Assembly (NCBI GenBank): GCA_964553615.1
Contig: CAZKMA010000017.1
Location: forward strand, 12,790 to 76,789
DNA length: 64,000 nt
Direction of reading: 5' to 3'
DNA from: DATKUC01 sp964553615
Lineage (GTDB): Bacteria; Spirochaetota; Spirochaetia; DSM-27196; DATKUC01
The notes below the pieces were generated by a model that was not told the origin of the DNA, made no database searches, and saw nothing but the letters and a program-made list of their open reading frames with translations. The translations under genes and the position numbers were made by a program. Shown here piece by piece: positions 22,985 to 31,913 of this stretch (position 1 is the stretch's first letter; each line of letters opens with the position of its first letter).

Positions 22985-23680
22985 ATGCATCGGCGAGCAA
23001 CGATTCTTTTCTCCCTGAAGACGACGCTTCCAGTCTTTCTCGGGTACAGCGCAATCGGCCTTGCGTTCGGTTTGCTCCTGCAGCGTTCCGGGTTTCCATG
23101 GTACCTGGCAACAATCATGTCCGTACTCATCTATGCCGGTGCTGCACAGTTTCTGGCAGTTGGCATGTTCACCGGAGGCGCTGGGCTCGTCTCGATAGCG
23201 GTGGCAACACTGCTTGTGAACGCGCGCCACATGGTGTACGGACTGAGTATGCTCGACCGGTTCTCGGACGCGGGACGGGCCAAGCCGTATCTTGTCTTCG
23301 CGCTTACCGATGAAACCTATGCGGTGCTCACGTCGACACGCATTCCCCCGGATGTGGATCGTCGCCGTGCAATGCTCTATATCTCGGCACTTGATCAGAG
23401 CTACTGGGTACTTGCCAGCACATTCGGTGCGCTCGCAGGGACTTTTGTCCCCATAGATACGCAGGGGCTGGAGTTCGCTCTGAACGCGCTCTTCATGGTT
23501 CTCCTGATCGAACAGTGGAAGATTGCACGATCGAAGCTGCCGTTTGTTATTGCGGGCCTATGCACGCTCGCCGCCTACCTGCTGGCCGGGCCCGAAAACA
23601 TGCTCATTGCCGCAATCGTTGCAAGCATAGTGGTTCTCCTGCTGCTCCGAAGGCGGCTTCCGGAGGAGGCCATTGACTGA
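22985..23680 (+). CDS. azlC: AzlC family branched-chain amino acid exporter, large subunit
   Basis: A 231-residue inner-membrane protein with about six to seven helices. Family blocks include SAIGLAFGLLLQRSGFPWY, IYAGAAQFLAVGMF and LLVNARHMVYGLSMLDRF, all typical of AzlC/YgaZ. Together with the small partner AzlD it exports branched-chain amino acids or analogues. ATG 22985 is preceded by AAGGAGAG. It overlaps azlD by 8 bases. Confidence 0.93.
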   Translation: MHRRATILFSLKTTLPVFLGYSAIGLAFGLLLQRSGFPWYLATIMSVLIYAGAAQFLAVGMFTGGAGLVSIAVATLLVNARHMVYGLSMLDRFSDAGRAKPYLVFALTDETYAVLTSTRIPPDVDRRRAMLYISALDQSYWVLASTFGALAGTFVPIDTQGLEFALNALFMVLLIEQWKIARSKLPFVIAGLCTLAAYLLAGPENMLIAAIVASIVVLLLLRRRLPEEAID

Positions 23681-24005
23681 AGCGCTTCTTGCCACACTCA
23701 TCATGGCTTCGGTAACGCTCTTCACCCGGGCGTTCCCCTTCCTCTTCTTCCGCGGACGGAAACAGCCACCAATCGTCCGGTTCATTGAGGCCTACATCCC
23801 GCCCATGATCATGCTCATCCTCGTCGTGTACAGCGTCAAAGACGTACAGTGGACGCATGCGCCGTTCGGCCTCCCGGAGCTCATTTCCCTGGCTATCGTC
23901 GCGGTGCTCCATCTCTGGAAACGAAATGCTCTGATCAGCATTTTCGGCGGAACGCTCGTTTACATGGCAGTCGTGCAGACGCACGTCGCGGCAATGCTCT
24001 TCTAG
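23673..24005 (+). CDS. azlD: AzlD family small subunit of amino acid exporter
   Basis: A 110-residue protein with four helices. TLFTRAFPFLFFRG near the N-terminus and the central YIPPMIMLILVVYSVKDV match AzlD/YgaH. It forms the exporter with AzlC. The start is a TTG at 23673, preceded by GGAGG at 23661-23666 and overlapping the azlC stop, which indicates coupled translation. It ends 15 bp from the convergent HAD gene. Confidence 0.9.
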   Translation: MTEALLATLIMASVTLFTRAFPFLFFRGRKQPPIVRFIEAYIPPMIMLILVVYSVKDVQWTHAPFGLPELISLAIVAVLHLWKRNALISIFGGTLVYMAVVQTHVAAMLF

Positions 24006-24020
24006 CGCAGAGCACCCTGA

Positions 24021-25223
24021 CTATCTCCCTTGACTGGCGGTCGCGGCACTGTTGAGGGCCGAGACAAGTGAGTCGGGGCTCGAAACGAACTGCGCCTGTC
24101 CGTCGATTGCAAGGACCTCCCGCCGCAGCATCTCGTTGGAGGTCACGAACACTGTCATCGTATGAGCCCGGCGGGAGGCGAGTTCCCGAACCATCGCAAG
24201 ATCGGACCGGGTATCCCCACACACAAGAACCGACTTCCCCGTGAGGCCCAACCCGAGAACCGTGTCCAGATATGCAAGCCCGGTGCCTTTGTCGAACTCC
24301 CCGCCCGCTCGGCCGTCCGGAGAAGTGTCCTGGTTCAGCATCACTTCGATATCGCTGCCGGTATCTTCGACCGTCAGCTGGGTTCCGGCAGGATCCACAC
24401 GCTGGACGATTGCACGAACCCGTTCGAGCATATCCTGCGACCGTTGTGGAGAAACGCTCTCGATCATATCCTGCCGTGCAACGGTGGACTGTCCGAACTT
24501 GCGCTGGAATCCGGAGCCAATCCGGGCGAAAATCCGGTATTCACTGCGCTCGAGCAGCTGCTGTATTCGATTGTTCAGCTCATCGAGAATCACCTGCTGG
24601 CCCGCGGCGACGGCCATGCGGCCATTGCCGCCCTGCTCATCGCGATACTCGCGTCCTTTGGACCCTGCGTAGGCAAAGACGCCCTCCGGCATCACGCTCA
24701 CATCGACAATTCCCCCGCCTGCAAGTGGTGCCGAAGTGAGCAGTAGCGACCTGGCCGAACATCGTCGGGCAAACCTGCAGAGGTATAGAGCGTTGTATGC
24801 GGACTGGACCGAAGAGAGATACCGTGCGCAGTAATTGTTCACCGTCCCGTCCCGATCGGAGACAAAGACATCGAACGGGCCTTCAAGCAGCAGGACCTCG
24901 GCAATTCGTTTTACCTCTTCCTCATGCTCGGGTCGAATCTGCGCAAGATGGGCTTCGAGTGCCGTTTCGCCTTCCCGAAGGAAGATGAGGTCCTTCTCAA
25001 TCTCATCCAGCTCGTATGAGAGATCGAACGGAACGTCTCGGCCTGATCCGTCTTTGAGCCGATATCGTCCGCCTTCGCGGGGAAGAGCCAGGAAAAGGCG
25101 CTGGACACCTTCCAGCTCCGCCGCCCCGGCTTTCACCGAATGGCCTTCAAGAAGGCCTGCGACCGTCTTGCGCCTGATCTCCGTCAGACGCAGGATTTGC
25201 TCGTCAAACCATTCTATAGTCAC
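24021..25223 (-). CDS. HAD superfamily sugar-phosphatase-like protein with N-terminal extension
   Basis: About 400 residues. HAD motif I is VSDRDGT with D123 and D125, and motif IV is VLVCGDTRSDLAMV near the C-terminus. The cap region with AYAGSKGREYRDE and FDKGTGLAYLDTV resembles trehalose- or sucrose-6-phosphate phosphatases. The first 115 residues are charged and helical and match nothing I know. GTG 25223 is preferred, because a longer frame to 25367 would overlap the Nudix gene by 122 bases. The Nudix gene lies just upstream on the same strand (22 bp gap). No trehalose synthase is nearby, so the substrate is uncertain. Confidence 0.78.
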   Translation of the reverse strand: MTIEWFDEQILRLTEIRRKTVAGLLEGHSVKAGAAELEGVQRLFLALPREGGRYRLKDGSGRDVPFDLSYELDEIEKDLIFLREGETALEAHLAQIRPEHEEEVKRIAEVLLLEGPFDVFVSDRDGTVNNYCARYLSSVQSAYNALYLCRFARRCSARSLLLTSAPLAGGGIVDVSVMPEGVFAYAGSKGREYRDEQGGNGRMAVAAGQQVILDELNNRIQQLLERSEYRIFARIGSGFQRKFGQSTVARQDMIESVSPQRSQDMLERVRAIVQRVDPAGTQLTVEDTGSDIEVMLNQDTSPDGRAGGEFDKGTGLAYLDTVLGLGLTGKSVLVCGDTRSDLAMVRELASRRAHTMTVFVTSNEMLRREVLAIDGQAQFVSSPDSLVSALNSAATASQGR

Positions 25224-25245
25224 GACAGCCCCCGCCCGGACACGT

Positions 25246-25752
25246 TCAGGCGAGCCCGGCCGCGCCAGGGTCAAGTCGCATATCGTTATACTCGCCCTCC
25301 GATGTGAATACCGACAGAGCGTACCGTGAAAGACGTCGCACATTGTCCGGCATCTGGGCAACCTCAATATCCTCGGCCGAAAGCCAGATCAGCTCTTCGC
25401 TCCCCGTCCCTGCCGGGTAATCATCTGCCATCTTTTCAGAATCGATGATTCGGCCCAGGTAGATGAGATCGATGTGCTGGTGGCCCGGCTCAATGTCCTC
25501 GAGAAGAACGGCAATTGGACGCGCCAGGTGCCGGGCATCCGTGAGCGGCCAGTCGGGCTCCGGACGGTACAGCTCGATTGCAAGTCCCGACTCCTCAGCC
25601 ACCTCACGCACTGCAGCGTCGTCGGGCAGTTCGTCGGGCTCAATATGTCCCCCGAGCGGCAACATCAGGCGCAGTTTTCGGTGAAAATGGAGAAGAACCT
25701 TGTTCCGATGGACAACCAATGTGGTCGCAGTAAAATCTTTTTTCGTATTCAT
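25246..25752 (-). CDS. Nudix hydrolase
   Basis: A 168-residue Nudix protein. The box GHIEPDELPDDAAVREVAEE followed by SG fits GX5EX7REUXEEXGU fully, so the metal-binding glutamates are intact. It would hydrolyse a nucleoside diphosphate linked to another group; the substrate is not evident. ATG 25752 begins MNTKKDFTATTLVVH, the usual first strand. It is transcribed divergently from the ECF sigma factor with an 89-bp gap and probably shares a transcript with the HAD phosphatase. Confidence 0.9.
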   Translation of the reverse strand: MNTKKDFTATTLVVHRNKVLLHFHRKLRLMLPLGGHIEPDELPDDAAVREVAEESGLAIELYRPEPDWPLTDARHLARPIAVLLEDIEPGHQHIDLIYLGRIIDSEKMADDYPAGTGSEELIWLSAEDIEVAQMPDNVRRLSRYALSVFTSEGEYNDMRLDPGAAGLA

Positions 25753-25841
25753 TCCGTATATGAAGAATAGCAGGCTGGAGCGCACGAACGCAACCTGCCG
25801 GAGACTTGCCACCGAAGAGCTTTCGGGACAATATTCTAGTG

Positions 25842-26426
25842 ATGGGCAAGCGACCGACAGAAGACACTATTCTGATGAAACGGATGGCTCGAGGCGAGAA
25901 AGAAGCACTCGGGTCGTTGTATGACCGGTACGGCAGGCTCGTGTACAGCGTTGCCCTGCATTTCGTGCATGATTCGAGCAGTGCCGAGGAGATCACTCAG
26001 GATGTATTCGTTACCGTGTGGACAAAAGCACGTGACTACAATCCGGAAAAAGCGGGTGTATCCACGTGGATGCTGCGAATCACGAGAAACCGTGCGATCG
26101 ACAACCTCAGGAAACAGAAGGCACGGCGCGATTTTGCAGTAGGGTCGACCATGGATGTGGTACTGAGCACGAATGCCTGGGTTGATGAATCCGAGGACCC
26201 TGAAGTGATTGCTGAGCGGGAATGGGACCGCGAGCGAATCACCGAGGCAGTGGATTCTCTCCCCGAGCAGCAGCGTCAGGCTCTCCAGCTCGCGTATTTC
26301 CGTGATCTGACGCACCGTGAGATCGCCGAAGAGCTCAACGAGCCCCTGGGGACGGTGAAAAGCAGGATCCGTATGGGGCTCCAGAAACTTCGGAAGATAC
26401 TCGAAACGGAGGAGGCGACAGGATGA
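25842..26426 (+). CDS. ECF-type RNA polymerase sigma factor (SigK-like)
   Basis: A 194-residue extracytoplasmic-function sigma factor. Region 2 (about residues 10-80) contains LYDRYGRLVYSVALHFVHDS and EEITQDVFVTVW; region 4 has the helix-turn-helix LTHREIAEELNEPLGTVKSR. The linker is somewhat long. The ATG at 25842 is used, with a GTG three bases upstream. The next gene is an anti-sigma factor overlapping by four bases, so the pair forms a standard ECF switch. Their target promoter is not recognisable. Confidence 0.93.
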   Translation: MGKRPTEDTILMKRMARGEKEALGSLYDRYGRLVYSVALHFVHDSSSAEEITQDVFVTVWTKARDYNPEKAGVSTWMLRITRNRAIDNLRKQKARRDFAVGSTMDVVLSTNAWVDESEDPEVIAEREWDRERITEAVDSLPEQQRQALQLAYFRDLTHREIAEELNEPLGTVKSRIRMGLQKLRKILETEEATG

Positions 26427-27256
26427 TCACAATCAGACAGGAGCACGAGCGCATGGCACATCTCCTCCCGTCGTATGCAACCGGCGGCCTCGATCCGGAC
26501 GAAGCACTCGCGGTGCGAAAGCACCTGCGGCGCTGTGGCCGGTGCCGGATGCTCGCAGCTGAGTATCGCGCTGCATTCGACGCAATAGGTTTATCGGTAC
26601 CACTGGCCGATCCGCCGGAACATCTGAGAGCAAATATTCTGGAAAACCTTCCGCAACAACCGCCGTACCGGCTTCCGCCTCCCGTGCGGTTCATCCTCGA
26701 CCATCCACGCGGCGTCGTAGCCGCGAGCCTCGCCATCCTGCTGCTGTTTGCCGCGTCGGTATGGTTGAATATATCGGGTGTTCCGGGAACATCGACAGGC
26801 ACGAATCAGGTTCAATCGGCACGGGTCGACCCCACGGAGGTCGCCGGCGGCATACTGACCGTCCTGAACGGAACGGCAGCAGCACCCCGGGCCCGGGCGA
26901 TTATCGCTGTAGGCCGCGATCGGACATCCGCCGTTCTGTACGCATTCGGACTGCCGCGCCCTCCGCAGGGGCATGTCTATCAGCTCTGGCTCATGAAGAA
27001 TGGAGTACATACAAACGGCGGCATTATCCGCGTAACACCCGAGGGACACGCTGTCCATTACATACAGCTTGCCGGACCAATAACACAGTTCGCCAGCTTC
27101 GGCATTACCCTCGAACCCGCCGCCGGAAGCAGCCAGGGCCCGACTGGAAACAAGATTCTCGAAGACGAATCCCTCGAACCCCGCACTATGCCGGATGCGG
27201 ATATAGAAGGCGTACAAAATGTGCAAACCAGCATGTACGGAATCATCCCGGAGTGA
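26423..27256 (+). CDS. membrane anti-sigma factor (RskA/zinc-finger type)
   Basis: A 277-residue protein. The N-terminal anti-sigma domain carries the H-x3-C-x2-C zinc motif HLRRCGRC. One membrane helix lies near residues 94-113, followed by a periplasmic RskA-like C-terminal domain with HVYQLWLMKNGVHTNGG and FGITLEPAAGSSQGPTG, which matches the anti-sigma-K C-terminal family. It should hold the upstream sigma factor inactive at the membrane until a signal leads to its cleavage. It overlaps the sigma gene by four bases. The 172 bp after it have no gene. Confidence 0.9.
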   Translation: MITIRQEHERMAHLLPSYATGGLDPDEALAVRKHLRRCGRCRMLAAEYRAAFDAIGLSVPLADPPEHLRANILENLPQQPPYRLPPPVRFILDHPRGVVAASLAILLLFAASVWLNISGVPGTSTGTNQVQSARVDPTEVAGGILTVLNGTAAAPRARAIIAVGRDRTSAVLYAFGLPRPPQGHVYQLWLMKNGVHTNGGIIRVTPEGHAVHYIQLAGPITQFASFGITLEPAAGSSQGPTGNKILEDESLEPRTMPDADIEGVQNVQTSMYGIIPE

Positions 27257-27428
27257 TCCAACTTCGCGGCTGGTACGTATATGCTTTTAAATACGGCCTG
27301 GAAACGGTCACCGTCCTGAGTACCGCGCCCGTCGCTGTCCACCTGGCTCATCCCGTAGATTGGTGTGGCTCAGGACGGCCCGTTTCCTTCTTCTTGCAAA
27401 CAAATTCATACGAAATTATGGTGAACTC

Positions 27429-28337
27429 ATGAAAGTGCGACTGCTCGGCGTGGCAATGGATCTCGGCGCCGGCCGACGCGGTGTAGACATGGGACCGTCC
27501 GCGTTGAGACTGGCGGGCATTAAGGAGCGGATTGCCGAACTCGGAATCGATGTCGAAGACGACCGGGAGAGCATCTTCGTGCCAATCCGGGAACGGGGCC
27601 ATGAGTACGACAACCGACTCAAGTTCCTTCCCGAAATCATCGAAGGCTGTGAAAAGCTCGCAACACGTGTCGAGCTTGCACGGGACGAGGGGACCATGCC
27701 GGTAGTCATGGGTGGGGACCATTCAATCGCCATTGGGACCATTGCCGGCCTCGCAGCTCACTACCGGAAAGCAGGCAAGAAGCTGGGAGTCGTATGGATA
27801 GATGCACACACCGACTTCAACACCCCGGAGACTACACCAAGCGGAAACATTCATGGAATGCCACTTGCCGTTTCGGTTGGGCTCGGGATTCCCGAGCTGA
27901 CCGGTCTGCACGGACCATCACCGAAGATCGACCCGGAGAATGTGGTGGTCATCGGTGCTCGCGACATAGACCCGCTCGAAAAGAAAAACCTCCACGACAA
28001 GCTGGTCAGAGTCTACACTATGAGTGATATAGACCGTATGGGCATAGCGGCGGTCGTGGATGACACCATCAGCCGACTGCGTGAGCGCGTCGATGTGCTG
28101 CATGTGAGTTTTGATGTTGACAGCCTCGACCCGTCCTTTGCGCCCGGCGTGGGCACTCCAGTCACCGGTGGGCTTCAATTTCGTGAATTACATCTGATCA
28201 TGGAGACTCTTGCTGCGTCCGGCATTGTCGGGTCTATCGAGGTAGTCGAAGTCAATCCAATCCTGGACAATGCGAACACAACCGCGGAGGTCGCCGTAGG
28301 AATTGTCTGTAGCGCCCTAGGGAAGACGATTCTTTAG
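27429..28337 (+). CDS. rocF: arginase
   Basis: A 302-residue arginase, hydrolysing L-arginine to ornithine and urea with a dimanganese centre. Metal ligands appear as GGDHS (H98), DAHTD (D125, H127, D129) and SFDVDSLDP (D229, D231). MDLGAGRRGVDMGPSALR at the start and TPVTGGLQFRELH distinguish arginase from agmatinase. ATG 27429 is chosen; there is no strong ribosome-binding site. The gene stands alone and its 3' end overlaps the convergent substrate-binding lipoprotein gene by 21 bases. Confidence 0.95.
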   Translation: MKVRLLGVAMDLGAGRRGVDMGPSALRLAGIKERIAELGIDVEDDRESIFVPIRERGHEYDNRLKFLPEIIEGCEKLATRVELARDEGTMPVVMGGDHSIAIGTIAGLAAHYRKAGKKLGVVWIDAHTDFNTPETTPSGNIHGMPLAVSVGLGIPELTGLHGPSPKIDPENVVVIGARDIDPLEKKNLHDKLVRVYTMSDIDRMGIAAVVDDTISRLRERVDVLHVSFDVDSLDPSFAPGVGTPVTGGLQFRELHLIMETLAASGIVGSIEVVEVNPILDNANTTAEVAVGIVCSALGKTIL

Positions 28338-29363
28338 CGCCGTGTCGACAAAACGGTTGTCGATTACGGCACGCAAATTGAATGTGTGCCGAACCATCCC
28401 GTGAGCGACGTACCACTCCATATCTGAACGCAGCGTGCGCGCGTTGACGCGGCCGTCCGGTCTGACAAGCGTTACATTCATCCGGCTCAGCATTGTTGAA
28501 TCTATTCCGTGAATCGAAGACTCAAGAATCCGGAAAAACGTGGCCCTGTCGCCCCCGGCAGCGAAGGCGGAGTCATACGCATGAGCTCCTGCCATGCAGG
28601 CGCTCGTGAACCGCTCAGCAATAGCGGTTCTGCTCGCGAACGAATCCGAAAAGCAGAGCACACTCGTCTCCGCGCCCGGATAAATCTCTCCGAGATCCTT
28701 GTAGACCCTGAAGGTGCCCCGAAGAAGGCCTTCGGAATAGAAGGGTTCGGGCACAACGGCGAGATCAATTGTACCCCCGGCAAGGGCCGCAGCCATTTTT
28801 CGCGGGGCAATTTTCACGAGTTTCAGATCCGATAGTGAGAGTCCTGAAGATCGCAGGAGACGTTCCAGATAGATGAGCGGAGATACTCCTGCATCCGGAT
28901 CGTACCCGACCGAGCGCATCTGAAGATTTGACGGAGCGGTCACACTGTCAGCCAGCGGAGTTCGCACCACGAGGCCGCCGTCGCCGTACCCCGGCTGGAG
29001 CATTCCGTTGTCGGCAACAATTCGAATGCGGGCGCCGGCGGCAAGAGCGTTGTAAAGGACGGGGCCCGGAGGACAGTCTGCGGCATCCACCCGCCCTGCT
29101 TTGAGTGCTGCAACCACTTCGGCATCGCCGGAGAACCTCACGAAGATGAGATGAATATTCCGATTCTTGAAGTATGACCGCGCGGAGGCAATATCGATCG
29201 AGGCATCGGCGAAAGTTCCGGTGACTCCTACGCGGACGACCGACGGACGCGCACTCTCTGTGTGCGTCCGCACCGGACCGGGATTGCTTCCGCAACCTTC
29301 CAGACTCAAGATTGCAGCGGCGAGCAGGAAAATCCCCCCTGCTCGTCTGCACACGGCGTACAC
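28317..29363 (-). CDS. substrate-binding lipoprotein, NMT1/TauA-like (orphan)
   Basis: A 348-residue lipoprotein with a signal sequence and lipobox LSLEGC (FLLAAAILSLEGCGS). The mature part follows the SsuA/TauA/NMT1 periplasmic-binding fold, with VVRVGVTGTFADASIDIA, VVAALKAGRVDAADCPPGP and GGTIDLAVVPEPFYSE. No permease or ATPase is encoded beside it. GTG 29363 with AAAGGAC upstream places the signal peptide correctly; another GTG at 29456 overlaps the LysM gene's stop but adds an unlikely N-terminus. It may supply a transporter elsewhere, with a small organic or thiamine-precursor-type ligand. Confidence 0.82.
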   Translation of the reverse strand: MYAVCRRAGGIFLLAAAILSLEGCGSNPGPVRTHTESARPSVVRVGVTGTFADASIDIASARSYFKNRNIHLIFVRFSGDAEVVAALKAGRVDAADCPPGPVLYNALAAGARIRIVADNGMLQPGYGDGGLVVRTPLADSVTAPSNLQMRSVGYDPDAGVSPLIYLERLLRSSGLSLSDLKLVKIAPRKMAAALAGGTIDLAVVPEPFYSEGLLRGTFRVYKDLGEIYPGAETSVLCFSDSFASRTAIAERFTSACMAGAHAYDSAFAAGGDRATFFRILESSIHGIDSTMLSRMNVTLVRPDGRVNARTLRSDMEWYVAHGMVRHTFNLRAVIDNRFVDTALKNRLP

Positions 29364-29455
29364 TGAAAGTTGTCCTTTTTTTCGATTTCTCAAGGGGTGC
29401 CACCCCACCCGGGAGGCAGGCCCGGGGCCGCCTCCGCGAGCGGAGTCACATATCA

Positions 29456-30181
29456 CTATTGTTGCGCGCCGGTAGCACCCGGTTTGTACATGCCCTGGCG
29501 CTTTTCACCGTTGATTGATGGAATCTTGAAGACCTGACCCGGCTGAATGAGGTCTGGGTTATTCGGATCCTGCAGTATGTTCTTGTTCGCATCGTAGAGG
29601 ATGCGCCATTTCAGCGGGTTGCCATAGACGAACGGGTACGCGGCAATGTTCCAGAAACAGTCGCGTTTACTCGGAATAAGACGAACCGTGTAGTATTCAG
29701 GCTGAACATTCGCTGCCGGAGCCGGTGGGGGCGTTGCCGCAACAACTGCCGGTTTTATGTTCTTTAGCGCAGCGAGGACCGCCTGAGAAGCGTCTATGCT
29801 CTTCAGGAAATCTTTCGAATTGTATGTACTCTGCGCCGTCGAATATTGTTCCTGCGCGGTCTTCCATTCGCTCGGATACCGTTCCGATGCCTTGATGGAT
29901 GTGGCGTAGGAGACGCGGTCCTTTGCCCGCTGGAGCCAGTTCGTCGCTCGATAACCGAGCTGCATCTGCTGGGCAATATCCACTGCCTTCTTTGCGTAGT
30001 CCTGCGACTGCTGGGATAGTTGCTGCGCCTGGCTGTACTGCCCGCTGTTCAGTGCCTGTTGAGCCTGATCTCGCAACTGCAATGCTTTCCGGTACGCGTC
30101 GTTATCCAGCAAGTTCTGCGCCCACACCATTCCGGTGACAGAAACCGCAAGGACAAGTGCCGCAATGAGTAATCGTCTCAT
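29456..30181 (-). CDS. exported LysM domain protein with helical N-terminal region
   Basis: A 241-residue protein. A signal peptide (ending MVWAQ) is followed by a long helical region rich in Gln and Ala (about residues 25-140), a Pro/Ala linker and a C-terminal LysM domain with YYTVRLIPSKRDCFWNIAAY and PDLIQPGQVFKIPS. LysM binds peptidoglycan, so this is likely a periplasmic cell-wall-associated protein. The gene follows the lipoprotein gene by 3 bp, forming a pair. The two share a helical segment style with spaced Tyr/Ala residues. It lies upstream of the orphan substrate-binding lipoprotein gene. Confidence 0.86.
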   Translation of the reverse strand: MRRLLIAALVLAVSVTGMVWAQNLLDNDAYRKALQLRDQAQQALNSGQYSQAQQLSQQSQDYAKKAVDIAQQMQLGYRATNWLQRAKDRVSYATSIKASERYPSEWKTAQEQYSTAQSTYNSKDFLKSIDASQAVLAALKNIKPAVVAATPPPAPAANVQPEYYTVRLIPSKRDCFWNIAAYPFVYGNPLKWRILYDANKNILQDPNNPDLIQPGQVFKIPSINGEKRQGMYKPGATGAQQ

Positions 30182-30184
30182 GTC

Positions 30185-30886
30185 TTACTGCCCTCCCGTT
30201 GTTGTCTGATCAGAGGAGCCGCTCTGAACCGCCTGCAGATCCTTCTGGAGGGTCTCCACCTGTTGCTTTGTCTGATCAATCTGGTCGTTGGCATCCTTCA
30301 GCGCAGCCTCGGCAGCAGCACGCTGCTGTTTCGCCATTTCGGTGGCTTTACCGTATTGATCCAGTGCTTTTCCGAGAAGGTCATACGCGTCCGCATATGC
30401 TCCGGAACTTTTCTTGTCCGCCGCCTGCTTCTCGTAGCTCACCGCCTGGTTGTAGGTGTCGGGTACCGCTACATCGGCCTTTGCGGCCCGGGCCTCCGAC
30501 TTGGCCTGTGCAACCTGCTGCTCGCGCCCCTGCACGACCTTCGGGAAACCCGCCTGCTCAACCGCTTTGAAAGAAGCAATTGCCTCGTCAAGTCGGGTTT
30601 TTGCGGTAGCGTTGTCGGTCCCGATTGCATTTTCGCCGGCGGTCAGGGCAGTCACGCCCTTCTGATATTCGTCGGGCACCTGAGAATTCAGACCGTACTT
30701 GTCGATCTGAGCCTTGAGGGCCTTCGCCTGCTGGAGCTCGGCGGTAGGTGCGGCAACTTGGGGCGTCGGCGCCGACGCCTGGGGTTCAGGCGCGGGTGCT
30801 TGCGGAACAGGTTTCGGCGCTGATGCACACGAAGCAAGCAACACGGCGCCGGCAAACACCCATAGAAAGCGATAAGAAAGCTTCAT
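30185..30886 (-). CDS. helical lipoprotein, partner of the LysM protein
   Basis: A 233-residue lipoprotein: signal peptide with lipobox LLASC (AVLLASCASAPK), then a Pro/Ala-rich stretch and an all-helical domain with two repeats around DEYQKGVTALTAGENAIG and DTYNQAVSYEKQAADKKSSG, ending in a coiled coil. This resembles DUF4398-type envelope proteins. The gene ends 3 bp before the LysM gene on the same strand, so the two are likely made together and may act on the cell wall or outer membrane. Function unproven. Confidence 0.8.
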   Translation of the reverse strand: MKLSYRFLWVFAGAVLLASCASAPKPVPQAPAPEPQASAPTPQVAAPTAELQQAKALKAQIDKYGLNSQVPDEYQKGVTALTAGENAIGTDNATAKTRLDEAIASFKAVEQAGFPKVVQGREQQVAQAKSEARAAKADVAVPDTYNQAVSYEKQAADKKSSGAYADAYDLLGKALDQYGKATEMAKQQRAAAEAALKDANDQIDQTKQQVETLQKDLQAVQSGSSDQTTTGGQ

Positions 30887-30985
30887 AGTGTTATCCTCTG
30901 CCTTTCTTGAGACATATCTCTTAGAAGTATAACACTTTCGCGATTGAAATGCGGAACCTGAGCAAAAAAGTGCGGAGATGGGGGC

Positions 30986-31813
30986 CTACTGGACCACATC
31001 CCCGGTTGTCAGGTTGATCAGTTTCTGCTCGCCGTTCGGAAAGGCAACCGTGGCATTCTCGCTGCCGTTGAAGGTAATGACCGCCGTCCCGTTCCATTCC
31101 GCCTCGCGGCCGGTGACTGCCGAGGTCCCCACTCGGACAATGGAGCCGGTAATTGAAACAGTTCCTTCCACCGGACGGTAAATTTTCCGGTCACCGCCAT
31201 TGGCATCCGCTTTGAAGATTACGCTGTGGAGCGTGACAGTCAGATCAGTTGCCACATGCATCGTGAGAGTACGAATCCAGTTGACGTAGGTAATGCTGCC
31301 GAGGCGATGGATCCTGCCGGTAGCGATCAGCCGGGAACTGTCGGTAAAGGGCACCGCGTTGCCGGTGATGCGAAGATTTGCGTAGGAAGTGAACGTACCA
31401 TTTACCCGGCTCCGCTCAACCTGCCCGGTACTCCGCGAGGAGATCTGAACACGGTCGGCAAGTGACGAGTCCACCTGGCTTGTCCAACCGCCGAAATACC
31501 AGTTCCTGGACGCATCTGAAGTCAGCATGCCGTAGGGATGGATGGGTTCAGGTAACTGCGAATAAGACCCTGCATGCGCAGACATGAGATCCTGAACCGC
31601 TGCCAGATCACCTGCGGTCGAGCCGGCTACAGAAGGCGCAAGAATGTCCGCAACATCGGTGTTCGTCAGTGGCGGCTCGCTTAATCCGATAGAGCAACCG
31701 GCAAGCAGGCACACGAGTGCCGCTACGAAACTGACCGAGACGGCTTTCGCCACCGGCCGCCGCACCCGTGGCCCGTACTCTCCTGCAATCAACGAAAACT
31801 CCTTCCGCGACAC
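30986..31813 (-). CDS. lipoprotein of unknown function
   Basis: A 275-residue lipoprotein. Starting at GTG 31813, preceded by GGGAG, there is a basic stretch, a hydrophobic core and a lipobox LLAGC (ALVCLLAGCSIG). The mature domain has many beta strands with Thr, Ser and Gly (TSYANLRITGNAVPFTDSSR and GTVSITGSIVRVGTSAVTGR), resembling repeated beta-sandwich sequence. I do not recognise a family. The divergent gmhA gene starts 100 bp away. Confidence 0.66.
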   Translation of the reverse strand: MSRKEFSLIAGEYGPRVRRPVAKAVSVSFVAALVCLLAGCSIGLSEPPLTNTDVADILAPSVAGSTAGDLAAVQDLMSAHAGSYSQLPEPIHPYGMLTSDASRNWYFGGWTSQVDSSLADRVQISSRSTGQVERSRVNGTFTSYANLRITGNAVPFTDSSRLIATGRIHRLGSITYVNWIRTLTMHVATDLTVTLHSVIFKADANGGDRKIYRPVEGTVSITGSIVRVGTSAVTGREAEWNGTAVITFNGSENATVAFPNGEQKLINLTTGDVVQ

Positions 31814-31913
31814 ATTGCTCTCCCGGCCCTTCCTGCCAGAAATTCGTTCCCTGGAACGATACATATTATACACCGGTTGATTCCGCCCCGCCGCACTGTC
31901 ATACTGAATCGTC

